From a virus, in IMG/VR virus record IMGVR_UViG_3300032086_000028, positions 1 to 20,326 of that record: a stretch of DNA of 20,326 nt. One strand, 5' to 3'. Shown here in pieces: positions 7,708-13,862 of the stretch. Position numbers and translations under genes: made by a program. A model generated the notes under the pieces. The model saw nothing but the letters and a program-made list of their open reading frames with translations, ran no database searches and was not told where the DNA came from. The first letter of the stretch is position 1; every line of letters begins with the position of its first letter.

Positions 7708-8429
7708 TGTCCCAACCAAGTTGCAGTTGTTGTTGTCTGTGTCGCCCAAATGCCAGCCGCGTCAGGTATGTCAGTCCACGTCGCTGGTGTGTCGGCTTCA
7801 CCCGTCCACTCTTCGCCCAATATACTGCCGGTGATTGTAGCAGTAATTTCTGGCTGTGCCGACCCGACCATAGCAAACTCGCCAACCGGTGCCGCTGTGG
7901 CCGTGGCGGCGATTTCTGCTTCACCTTCAAATGCGTAAACCAAAAACGCCTGAGCCGTGGCGTTAAATGCAACAGTCGCCGCGCCGCCGTATGACGCAAT
8001 AAAGTTGGCGCTTGCAGTGGCGCTGGCCGCACCAGTGACTGACGCCGCAAATGGCTGTATGCGATTGGCTGTCGCAGTGGCAGTCGCCGCAATAGACGCG
8101 GCGCCGTCAGTGACCTGCACATGCTGAGGCGTGGCGGTGGCGGTTACAGCCACAGTCGCGGCGCCTGCTATATCGATAGCAAACTGCACAGCGCCGGTGG
8201 CAGTTAGCGCGACAGATGCGGAACCCTCAAACGCGCGAACCTCAAGGTTCGCCATTTGCTCAAGCGTGCCAAACGTGTCTAACTGCTCAAGCGTACCCCA
8301 GTTGTCTAGCTGTTCTAGCGTGGGGTTTGACCAGTCGACTTTAGTTAGCAGTAACGCGCTATCCAGTGAATATGGTAGCGCGTCAAGGCTTGACGTAAAG
8401 TTGTCTAGGCTCGGGGTTCCTGTCGCCAT
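7704..8429 (-). CDS. Ala/Thr-rich repeat protein, probable virion component
   Basis: This 241-residue protein has no recognised domain but a striking layout. Residues 5-26 hold SLDNFTSSLDALPYSLDSAL, which resembles an insert in the adjacent stabilisation protein. Residues of about 35-62 hold three copies of a nine-residue unit, TLEQLDNWG, TLEQLDTFG and TLEQMANLE. The rest consists of about seven imperfect repeats of about 20 residues with a core like GAATVAVTATAT, which alternate small and beta-branched residues as in beta-solenoids or beta-sandwich stacks. Trp-rich residues near the C-terminus (EEWTGEAD, TATWLGQ) may cap the array. AGGTG eight bases before ATG 8429 supports the start. It lies between virion genes, so an elongated tail or surface protein is likely; this is inference. 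Confidence 0.72.
   Translation of the reverse strand: MATGTPSLDNFTSSLDALPYSLDSALLLTKVDWSNPTLEQLDNWGTLEQLDTFGTLEQMANLEVRAFEGSASVALTATGAVQFAIDIAGAATVAVTATATPQHVQVTDGAASIAATATATANRIQPFAASVTGAASATASANFIASYGGAATVAFNATAQAFLVYAFEGEAEIAATATAAPVGEFAMVGSAQPEITATITGSILGEEWTGEADTPATWTDIPDAAGIWATQTTTTATWLGQ
7775..8250 (-). repeat. About seven imperfect ~60-bp coding repeats (Ala/Thr module)
   Basis: Within the repeat protein gene, units of roughly 60 bases each encode one copy of a G-A/S-A-S/T-V/I-A-x-T-A-T-A motif, for example GSASVALTATG, GAATVAVTATAT, GAASIAATATAT, GAATVAFNATA and GEAEIAATATA. Copies are diverged at DNA level, so slippage is not currently favoured, but the regular spacing points to growth by internal duplication. 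Confidence 0.75.
8245..8328 (-). repeat. Three tandem 27-bp coding repeats (TLEQLD unit)
   Basis: Three consecutive nine-residue units encode TLEQLDNWG, TLEQLDTFG and TLEQMANLE. The underlying DNA repeats a core close to CTCAAGCGT or CTAGCGTG on the plus strand. This is a separate short repeat lying N-terminal to the longer Ala/Thr repeats. Confidence 0.8.
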
Positions 8430-8437
8430 TACCGCAC

Positions 8438-8824
8438 CTAAGCCGCAGTGATGTCGAGATCACCCGTCGGTATTTTCAAGATGTCGCCGGACGCGATTGT
8501 CTTGGCTGTGGTGAACGCGCCGTGAATGAGCAGGTTGCCCGCGCTTGCCGCGTCAAAAATGCCGAAGTGCGACACGCTACCCCAAGAGCCAGTGGCGGCG
8601 GCAAACTCGATAGCCGCGCTGTTTGATGTGGTGCCACTAGCCGCCGCGCTAAACGTAGCCGCCACGCGGCTGTAGTTGTTGCCGGTCAACTCGGTGCCGC
8701 TGTTGTCGTCGTTAAACGACCCAGTCGACAGGCCGACATATACGGCTGATGGCATAGTGTAGGAACCGACAGACAGGATATGATCCAGTATCTCGTTCTC
8801 CAGGTAATCGGACATAGCAGACAT
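8438..8824 (-). CDS. Small virion protein, often annotated as tail fibre-like
   Basis: The 128-residue protein starts MSAMSDYLENEILDHILS and contains AVYVGLSTGSFNDDNSGTEL, NNYSRVAATFSAA, a WGSVSHFGIFDAASAGNLL segment and a C-terminus of short strands (SGDILKIPTGDLDIT). This YLEN..LDH / YVGLST / HFGIFDA pattern is a widespread phage virion family usually annotated as tail fibre or structural protein; its exact place in the virion is not settled as far as I know. GGAG nine bases upstream supports ATG 8824; the second Met (residue 4) is an alternative. It follows the adaptor gene by three bases, so a tail or connector site is more likely than the distal fibre. Confidence 0.78.
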   Translation of the reverse strand: MSAMSDYLENEILDHILSVGSYTMPSAVYVGLSTGSFNDDNSGTELTGNNYSRVAATFSAAASGTTSNSAAIEFAAATGSWGSVSHFGIFDAASAGNLLIHGAFTTAKTIASGDILKIPTGDLDITAA

Positions 8825-8827
8825 AGT

Positions 8828-9472
8828 TTAGCTCTCCACTGCTGAATTTTGGCGTTGATATACACTGCTGATAAACAACGACCCGGTGCCATAATGCGAG
8901 CGTTGCTCATCGACCTTGATCTCTTCGAGCGCAAGGTTGAACCGTTGCAGGTACTGCGACGCACGCGCCTCATCTAGCAAGAAAGCATACGCCTCGGCCA
9001 GTGCGCCGTAAAGGTAGGCATCCGGCGACCGGCTCAGGATGTTGTTTGTCTGGTTTGCGGCTGACAGGGCTGTGATCGTGCCGATGTAGATAATCTCCAT
9101 CGTGTAAACCGCATCCGGCACTGGGCGCAGTTTAATCTCGTCGCCCACAATGCTGTAGCCTAACGGCTTGCCTTGACCGCCCGACGAAAACTTTGTGTCT
9201 AGGGCTGACGGGCTGTAGTAGGACAGCACGGTCAGCGGCGTGGTGTTTAGCTTCACCTCGCGCACCTCGCGCAAGTCAGTCGGCAGGGCTAGGTATTCGT
9301 TACCCGCAACAGTTGACGCTGTGGCGCGTTTTTCCTGACTGCGTGTCTCCAGCTCGCGGCTCATGCGAGCCTCAGCCATTGTGATGAAGTCAGGTATCTG
9401 CGACGTTAGGTCGTCGCGCGCCAAGAAGTCGGCGATCGCCAGCTTCAGATTGTTGTAGGTATCGACTGCCAT
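8828..9472 (-). CDS. Head-tail adaptor protein (SU10/P22 gp4-like)
   Basis: This 214-residue protein starts MAVDTYNNLKLAIADFLARD and continues with IPDFITMAEARMSRELETR, a helical hairpin typical of phage adaptors. The middle has LALPTDLREVREVKLN and strands IVGDEIKLRPVPDAVYTMEI. The C-terminal part has LSRSPDAYLYGALAEAYAFL followed by a long helix that reaches the C-terminus. In SU10 and P22 this protein forms a ring under the portal and supports the stabilisation protein and tail. Gene order agrees: it lies downstream of capsid genes and upstream of the gp10-like gene. Its start overlaps the preceding stop (TAATG). Length and motifs fit the family well. Confidence 0.88.
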   Translation of the reverse strand: MAVDTYNNLKLAIADFLARDDLTSQIPDFITMAEARMSRELETRSQEKRATASTVAGNEYLALPTDLREVREVKLNTTPLTVLSYYSPSALDTKFSSGGQGKPLGYSIVGDEIKLRPVPDAVYTMEIIYIGTITALSAANQTNNILSRSPDAYLYGALAEAYAFLLDEARASQYLQRFNLALEEIKVDEQRSHYGTGSLFISSVYQRQNSAVES

Positions 9473-9795
9473 TATACGGTTCCGCCGCCTGTTCTAAAAT
9501 CACGGTTTTGATGATCGTTCAGCCACGCCTTCCAACCCTTCGGGTTTTCCTGCGGTGTGCCAAGCGTCTCAATCAGGTGATTATACACGACGTTGGGGAT
9601 TTCCGCTACATGTTGCATGTGGCGCTGGGTATTGCCGATCATACTGCCCTTGGAGTAGTCGTTATTCATTTGCCGGTTTAGTTTTACCAAGCCCTCAAAA
9701 CTTTGCTTTTGCTCAAGGTATGTCGAACCGTCGTTGTTTTGATGCAGGTAAATCTCTTTGCCGGTTAGCGGGTCTTTTTGTATTACGCGCTTCAT
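9472..9795 (-). CDS. Conserved phage protein between capsid and adaptor genes, unknown function
   Basis: The 107-residue protein starts MKRVIQKDPLTGKEIYLHQN and has a conserved-looking C-terminus, PKGWKAWLNDHQNRDFRTGG. This WLND..NR.FRT ending is a recurrent feature of small phage proteins encoded next to the adaptor in marine podoviruses. The middle (MQHVAEIPNVVYNHLIETLG) is helical. AGGTGGAA just upstream of ATG 9795 is a clear ribosome binding site. It is the first gene after the hairpin that follows the capsid gene and overlaps the adaptor start by one base. No function can be assigned; a role in virion assembly is inferred from position. Confidence 0.72.
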   Translation of the reverse strand: MKRVIQKDPLTGKEIYLHQNNDGSTYLEQKQSFEGLVKLNRQMNNDYSKGSMIGNTQRHMQHVAEIPNVVYNHLIETLGTPQENPKGWKAWLNDHQNRDFRTGGGTV

Positions 9796-9817
9796 ATTCC
9801 ACCTATGAATTAGAAGA

Positions 9818-9841
9818 GAGGGGGCAGTCGCCCGCCCCCTC
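9818..9841 (-). terminator. GC-rich hairpin after the major capsid gene
   Basis: An eight-base-pair perfect stem (GAGGGGGC with GCCCCCTC) encloses an eight-base loop and lies seven bases past the capsid stop. On the minus strand it is followed by TCTTCTAATTC, which is T/C-rich but not a strong T run. It is probably a rho-independent terminator or partial attenuator that keeps capsid mRNA more abundant than tail mRNA; an mRNA-stabilising 3' hairpin is the alternative. Confidence 0.7.
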
Positions 9842-9848
9842 AGTGATA

Positions 9849-10799
9849 TTATGAACCGCTGAGATCAAAAATCCCGGCGTGGGCCTTGGGGGCCGTAGGC
9901 TTGAGTGACCACTCAGTCACCAGGTGACTGGTGGTTGCATCGCCGTCCTTGGCCAGGTCTTCTTCAAGGAAGTTACGGCCGTTCAGTGTGCAGATTGAAA
10001 CAAAATCTGGATCAATCAAGAACACCCGGTCGTTACCCATCAGGCGTGATGGAACCGCCTCGACCGTACCGAAATCGGTCAAGAAAACACTGGTAGACCC
10101 GACGTATGTGACTTCCTTAGCGGCAGTCATATTTACGTCGTTAGAAACCAGATTACCTGACGCACTTAGGTCAGAAAAATTGGCTCTATTGGTGGCACTG
10201 GCAACCATCAGACGTGGGTTACCGCCGTCTGTCCAGGCGTCCTGCATGCCGTCTTCGATAAGGGCAAGTGTCAATGCCCGGTCGTCGCCGTCAGTGATTG
10301 TGTCTGTGCCATCACCAGTCGCAAAAGCACCGGCAGTCGCACCGACTGACCCGTTTGTGATCCAGCAAGAAAGTGACGCTGACTTGCGTGGGTCTGAACC
10401 AGAACGGGCAACGTCGGTGTCACCGATTGCCTTTTCGATGTCACGACGAAGCTCCAGGGCTTTTAACACTTTTTGGTAGTTGTGTTCACGCTCACGCCCG
10501 GCAGTATCGACAGCGTCGAGGGTGCCAGATGTTGCGAAGACCTTTTTGGAGATCTGGTGATAATTTCCAACGCGGCTTGTTGGAGTAGCGGCGGCGGTTG
10601 AAGTTGTCGCCCCCTCATTATGATAGTTGGTAGCTGACGCCGCTGTCAGCTCCTGGACCTGCCATTCAACAAAAATGCCGTTTGAGGTCTCTTTTTTTAC
10701 GTTAGAAAAAATTGGTGTTTCGGCCGGGTCGATCCGGTAGATAATATCCGCCAGTTGTTCCCGTTCACCTATAGCCGCTCCAGTAGCGAATACAGTCAT
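9849..10799 (-). CDS. Major capsid protein (SU10-type, HK97 fold)
   Basis: This 316-residue protein starts MTVFATGAAIGEREQLADII and continues with YRIDPAETPIFSNVKKETSN, TSRVGNYHQISKKVFATSGT and the helix NYQKVLKALELRRDIEKAIG. These segments identify the SU10-like capsid family (formerly a domain of unknown function), which has the HK97 fold. Later parts include ALIEDGMQDAWTDGGNPRLM and a C-terminal strand-rich domain ending KAHAGIFDLSGS. It follows the scaffold gene, as expected. It has the best ribosome binding site in the window (AAGGAG, eight bases before the ATG) and a hairpin after it, both consistent with very high expression. Length is normal for the family. Confidence 0.93.
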   Translation of the reverse strand: MTVFATGAAIGEREQLADIIYRIDPAETPIFSNVKKETSNGIFVEWQVQELTAASATNYHNEGATTSTAAATPTSRVGNYHQISKKVFATSGTLDAVDTAGREREHNYQKVLKALELRRDIEKAIGDTDVARSGSDPRKSASLSCWITNGSVGATAGAFATGDGTDTITDGDDRALTLALIEDGMQDAWTDGGNPRLMVASATNRANFSDLSASGNLVSNDVNMTAAKEVTYVGSTSVFLTDFGTVEAVPSRLMGNDRVFLIDPDFVSICTLNGRNFLEEDLAKDGDATTSHLVTEWSLKPTAPKAHAGIFDLSGS

Positions 10800-10816
10800 T
10801 TTATTTACTCCTTGGG
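10800..10816 (-). promoter_or_regulatory. Strong ribosome binding site of the capsid gene
   Basis: On the minus strand AAGGAGTAAATAAA precedes the capsid ATG. The full AAGGAG core at 10808-10813, with an A/T-rich eight-base spacer, contrasts with the weaker AGGTG-type or overlapping starts elsewhere. This is fitting for the most abundant virion protein. Confidence 0.8.
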
Positions 10817-11827
10817 CTATCTACCCATTAGATACTCAACAGCGGCATCCACGGTTCCAGCGTTTTCAAAACGCTTTTTCGCTTCTTGCCGAGAACGTGT
10901 AGCAACTTCACGCTTGGTTTTCGGGCGTCCTGCCTTAGCCATCTTTGGCGCCTGCCGGGTGCGTTTTTTGGCGGCGGGCTTCTTCGACTGAAGGTTGTCC
11001 CACTTCCACGCTTTGTAGAGAAGCTCAATAGCCCGCGCGTCAGACGCGTTGGCGATCTCTTCTTCGCTAAACCCAATACGACGCTGTGCGTACTTGATGA
11101 CTTCCTGACGCTCATTCTCGCGAATGTCGTCGTTCTGCCAGTCAGGTATGCGTTGCAACATATCGGCGCGCTGGTGCTGTAAGTGCTTTTCCAGATTGCG
11201 CTGATGATCCTGCATCTGCTGTTCTGCGACGCGTTGCCTCTCGGCTTCGACTGCTTTCTGCTGTTCCTTGTACTGATCCCATTCGGTCTTAGCTAGGAAC
11301 AAGTCACGCTCGCTCATCGTTTCGGCTAATGCTCTCCAATCAGGTTCCTGCTGGACTGTCTGTTGGATTTGGGCGCTCAACAAATCAAGTTGCTGTGCGT
11401 AGGTGTCGCGCATTTGCTTAACCTCGGCCGCCTCTTGCTCAAAGGCTTTGCGCTGGTTAGCCAATTCCATCGACTTCCTAGTAAATGACTTCTGCATCAT
11501 AAATCCAGACTTCAAAGTGTCCAGGTCTACCTCTACCTCTTCGCCGTCGATTTTGACTTTGTAGGTCTGTTGAGGCTCTTCGACAACTTCGTCGTCTTCA
11601 TCATCGTAGTAGTCATCTTCACCGTCAGCGGCTTCATCATCATCGATGTCGTCATCCGGCGCCTCGTCGGCGTTATCGGTGGCGGCATCTAGTGCCTCAG
11701 CCTCAGGCTGTTGAGGCTCGTCTTGAGCCTCGTTCTCTTCTGCCGCAGTATCCGCTGGGGGATTGCTCAGAAGGCTTAATGCGTCATTCATTGAAAGGGT
11801 GTCGGTTCCACTCGGATTATCGACCAT
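10817..11827 (-). CDS. Capsid scaffold protein
   Basis: The 336-residue protein lies directly upstream of the capsid gene. Residues of about 20-85 are extremely acidic, with long Asp/Glu runs. Next comes a short folded piece, YKVKIDGEEVEVDLDTLKSG, followed by FMMQKSFTRKSMELANQRKA. The remainder is a long Gln/Glu/Arg-rich coiled-coil region. The last 80 residues are Lys/Arg-rich (KKPAAKKRTRQAPKMAKAG and onward), the kind of basic helix by which scaffolds hold capsid subunits. This acidic-helical-basic layout is typical of phage scaffolds that are lost or degraded when the head matures. AAGGTGA, which overlaps the upstream stop, serves as ribosome binding site. Confidence 0.85.
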   Translation of the reverse strand: MVDNPSGTDTLSMNDALSLLSNPPADTAAEENEAQDEPQQPEAEALDAATDNADEAPDDDIDDDEAADGEDDYYDDEDDEVVEEPQQTYKVKIDGEEVEVDLDTLKSGFMMQKSFTRKSMELANQRKAFEQEAAEVKQMRDTYAQQLDLLSAQIQQTVQQEPDWRALAETMSERDLFLAKTEWDQYKEQQKAVEAERQRVAEQQMQDHQRNLEKHLQHQRADMLQRIPDWQNDDIRENERQEVIKYAQRRIGFSEEEIANASDARAIELLYKAWKWDNLQSKKPAAKKRTRQAPKMAKAGRPKTKREVATRSRQEAKKRFENAGTVDAAVEYLMGR

Positions 11828-11834
11828 AATGTCA

Positions 11835-12122
11835 TCACCTTATGTTGTTAATAATATTGCGGCGCTTTAACTCTTCTATCTGCGCCTCTGCCAACTTACC
11901 ATCCTCGACCACGCTTTGAAAATACCCCCTTAGAGCATAAAGCGCTTGGCTCAGATTATAAATACGCTCGCGTGCCTCAGTGTCGGCAACTTCGCTCGAC
12001 TTCCACGCCTCAATAAACTTGGCGTCCAAATGCTCAAACGCCTCGATAAAAAGCTCATGCCGTAGCAGGCTGGCGGCCTTCTCAGCCCGCGCCTGCTTGT
12101 CCCTTAGTTTGTGTTTGTCCAA
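11835..12122 (-). CDS. Small helical protein upstream of scaffold, TTG start
   Basis: The 95-residue protein has no internal Met and must start at TTG 12122, preceded by GGTGGAG seven bases upstream; that sequence also encodes the end of the previous gene. It is entirely helical and charged: RDKQARAEKAASLLRHELF, FEHLDAKFIEAWKSSEVADT, RERIYNLSQALYALRGYFQS and VVEDGKLAEAQIEELKRR. Small proteins with this W-S/D-E-RE-LW/Y-L-G-V...GKLA pattern occur beside scaffold and portal genes in many phages, without known function. A head-assembly cofactor is a plausible role. The rare start codon may keep the level low relative to the scaffold. Confidence 0.72.
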   Translation of the reverse strand: MDKHKLRDKQARAEKAASLLRHELFIEAFEHLDAKFIEAWKSSEVADTEARERIYNLSQALYALRGYFQSVVEDGKLAEAQIEELKRRNIINNIR

Positions 12123-12124
12123 AA

Positions 12125-12727
12125 TTAATCTCCACCTTCAGACAAAACCGCTACATTGCCGTAATCATCAATATACTTACTGCCGCCTTCCCACGTCCAC
12201 TTCATCTGACCACCGGGCGGACTAATACGCCGTTCAGCCTCAGTCATTGGGTCAAGTACCCGATACCTAAATTCTTCTTGTGGTGTAAGCCGCCGTCTTT
12301 GACGCTGTTGCTGTTGCTGTCGTTGTTGTTGCTGTTGTTGCTGTTGCGCGGCCTCTCTGTCTGCCATCTGCTGTAAATAATCAGGCGTAATCTGTTGAGC
12401 CTGATAATTTGAAACGCCGCCTTGAGGTTGTGCAATCGGGCCTAACAGGGACATACCGGAAAGGTCTGGCGCGGTGCCAAAGTATGACGGCACAGTGGCT
12501 GACCCCATTCTAAATAATAGGTTTTGCTTTAGAAAATCTTGCTCCGCCTGCTGATTTTCCATTTCCGGCGAAATGTCCAGAAGCCCCATACGGGCATACC
12601 CAACAGGCCCAGTTCCGCCGACCTGTTCCATTATTGGGCTGTACAAGTTGTTAAAATACTCAGGCGTGTACGCTTCCTGCGGAACAGAAACCTGACGAAT
12701 ATAATCTTGAGAAGATGCAAGTCCCAT
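12125..12727 (-). CDS. Portal-adjacent protein with MGLLD module and polyglutamine stretch
   Basis: This 200-residue protein starts MGLASSQDYIRQVSVPQEAY; AGGTGA upstream includes the stop codon of the previous gene. Residues of about 40-100 contain GYARMGLLDISP, LLFRMGSATVPSYFGTAPDL and SGMSLLG, a module also present at the C-terminus of the upstream protein. Residues of about 125-145 are a nearly pure Gln/Arg run. The C-terminus has LTPQEEFRYRVLDPMTEAER and a terminal beta-type segment (YIDDYGNVAVLSEGGD). I do not recognise an enzyme. The shared module suggests that both proteins bind the same partner, possibly portal or capsid. Its function is unknown. Confidence 0.7.
   Translation of the reverse strand: MGLASSQDYIRQVSVPQEAYTPEYFNNLYSPIMEQVGGTGPVGYARMGLLDISPEMENQQAEQDFLKQNLLFRMGSATVPSYFGTAPDLSGMSLLGPIAQPQGGVSNYQAQQITPDYLQQMADREAAQQQQQQQQRQQQQQRQRRRLTPQEEFRYRVLDPMTEAERRISPPGGQMKWTWEGGSKYIDDYGNVAVLSEGGD
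12298..12352 (-). repeat. Polyglutamine-coding trinucleotide tract
   Basis: The plus strand shows a run of TTG and CTG triplets with CGT interruptions, which encodes about 15 Gln with a few Arg on the minus strand. Such a tract is prone to length change by slippage. Confidence 0.85.
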
Positions 12728-12734
12728 ATTTCAC

Positions 12735-13862
12735 CTACGATAAAAGTGTGTATCCTGTTAGGTCAGGCGCTTTGCGGAAATACTGCGGCCGCGTAGCGCC
12801 AGCGCGCCGGAACGCCAAGTTGGCTGTGTCAAAATCCATCTGCGGTATGCCGTAGCGATCAGCAAACAGGCTCATGCCCATAGGCGCAATATCCAGCAAT
12901 CCCATACGCGCATAGTCGCCAGCCTCATACGGGCCAGCGCCGGTAACCGGTGTGCCAAACGGTAGGTCGGCGCTCATGCGGCACGCCTGCAAGTCCTCGT
13001 CGAAGACGTAGCCGTCTGGGCATTGGTCTTGCTCGCCGGTCACGGGGTTGTACTCTGCGGGTACAATGTCTGGGCCGTCGCCGCCCATATCTGAGCCGTC
13101 GCCCATACCACTTTCACCAAAACCTGTTGTTACATATGGGTCTAGACCAAAAACATCCGAAAAAAAGCCTGTCATACCAAAAGACGGGGCTTGGCTTTGG
13201 AAGCTCTCAAAAATTCCAAGGCTTGGATTTGTTGTTCTGGTAAAGTTTTGTGTTCGACCCAAATCAAACCCAAGCAGGCCCATAAGTCCGGGCGCTTTTC
13301 CGGTTTGGTAGGCGTTTCTTATAGCCCTATCAACCCAATTTTCCCTTTGATCTGGCGGAGCCATAGCTATTGTCGTCATAGCTTTTGCAAGGTTTACGTC
13401 AAAGCCCCTGCCGCTACTTTGGTAATCTGCTCTAGCCGCATCAATTTCGCCTTGGCTGGGTGCAGTAGTCCTGCCAGCAAATGCAGGGGTTCCATATCTT
13501 GCCTGACTTTCGCCGGGTGACATACCAAGGCCAGTTTGACTTTGGCTTGATGCGTCATCGTGGGTGCCATAACCATACCCAGTGTCTGCGTATCCACTGC
13601 TGTATCCGCTATCAAAACCACTATCTTGTCCGCCCATATCACCGGGGCCACTCATGCCCGCATCACCACCGGGGTCGCCATCATTCTCACCACCGGTTCC
13701 GCCCCAGCCACCGCCGTGTCCCACGTCAGCATAAGCCGGTATGCCGTGTACCTTTTCACCCGATCCACCCATAGCCTTTAACAGCTTTGCTTCGTCTGGC
13801 GTGATGTATGCCAGCAGGTGCTTCTGGCCTCTAATCTTGGTGGTGCGTGGCGGATTTTTCAT
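12735..13862 (-). CDS. Portal-adjacent Gly/Asp-rich protein with C-terminal MGLLD module
   Basis: The 375-residue protein begins with the last base of the portal stop (TAATG). Its N-terminus, HLLAYITPDEAKLLKAMGGS then KVHGIPAYADVG, resembles the start of proteins encoded next to the portal in other marine phages. Residues of about 50-115 are a Gly/Asp/Ser low-complexity region. The middle (about 150-220) has a helical part including IRNAYQTGKAPGLMGLLGFD. A small Cys-containing motif, CPDGYVFDEDLQAC, lies near residue 290. The last 60 residues hold ARMGLLDIAPMG, ANLAFRRAGATRPQYFRKAP and DLTGYTLLS, which are repeated in the next gene. It is probably a virion or head-assembly protein; no specific function can be given. 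Confidence 0.72.
   Translation of the reverse strand: MKNPPRTTKIRGQKHLLAYITPDEAKLLKAMGGSGEKVHGIPAYADVGHGGGWGGTGGENDGDPGGDAGMSGPGDMGGQDSGFDSGYSSGYADTGYGYGTHDDASSQSQTGLGMSPGESQARYGTPAFAGRTTAPSQGEIDAARADYQSSGRGFDVNLAKAMTTIAMAPPDQRENWVDRAIRNAYQTGKAPGLMGLLGFDLGRTQNFTRTTNPSLGIFESFQSQAPSFGMTGFFSDVFGLDPYVTTGFGESGMGDGSDMGGDGPDIVPAEYNPVTGEQDQCPDGYVFDEDLQACRMSADLPFGTPVTGAGPYEAGDYARMGLLDIAPMGMSLFADRYGIPQMDFDTANLAFRRAGATRPQYFRKAPDLTGYTLLS

Noticed and set aside
7705-7749. An upstream TTG start that would lengthen the stabilisation protein by 14 residues
   Set aside because: The extra residues (DTDNNNCNLVGT) are the out-of-frame reading of the preceding gene's end, and the ATG at 7707 gives the ATGA junction seen elsewhere in the operon.
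7670-8122. An alternative minus-strand frame of 150 codons, Arg/Leu/Pro-rich, within the repeat protein gene
   Set aside because: It is an out-of-frame reading of the repeats; the accepted frame has regular repeats, a ribosome binding site and an ATGA junction with the next gene.
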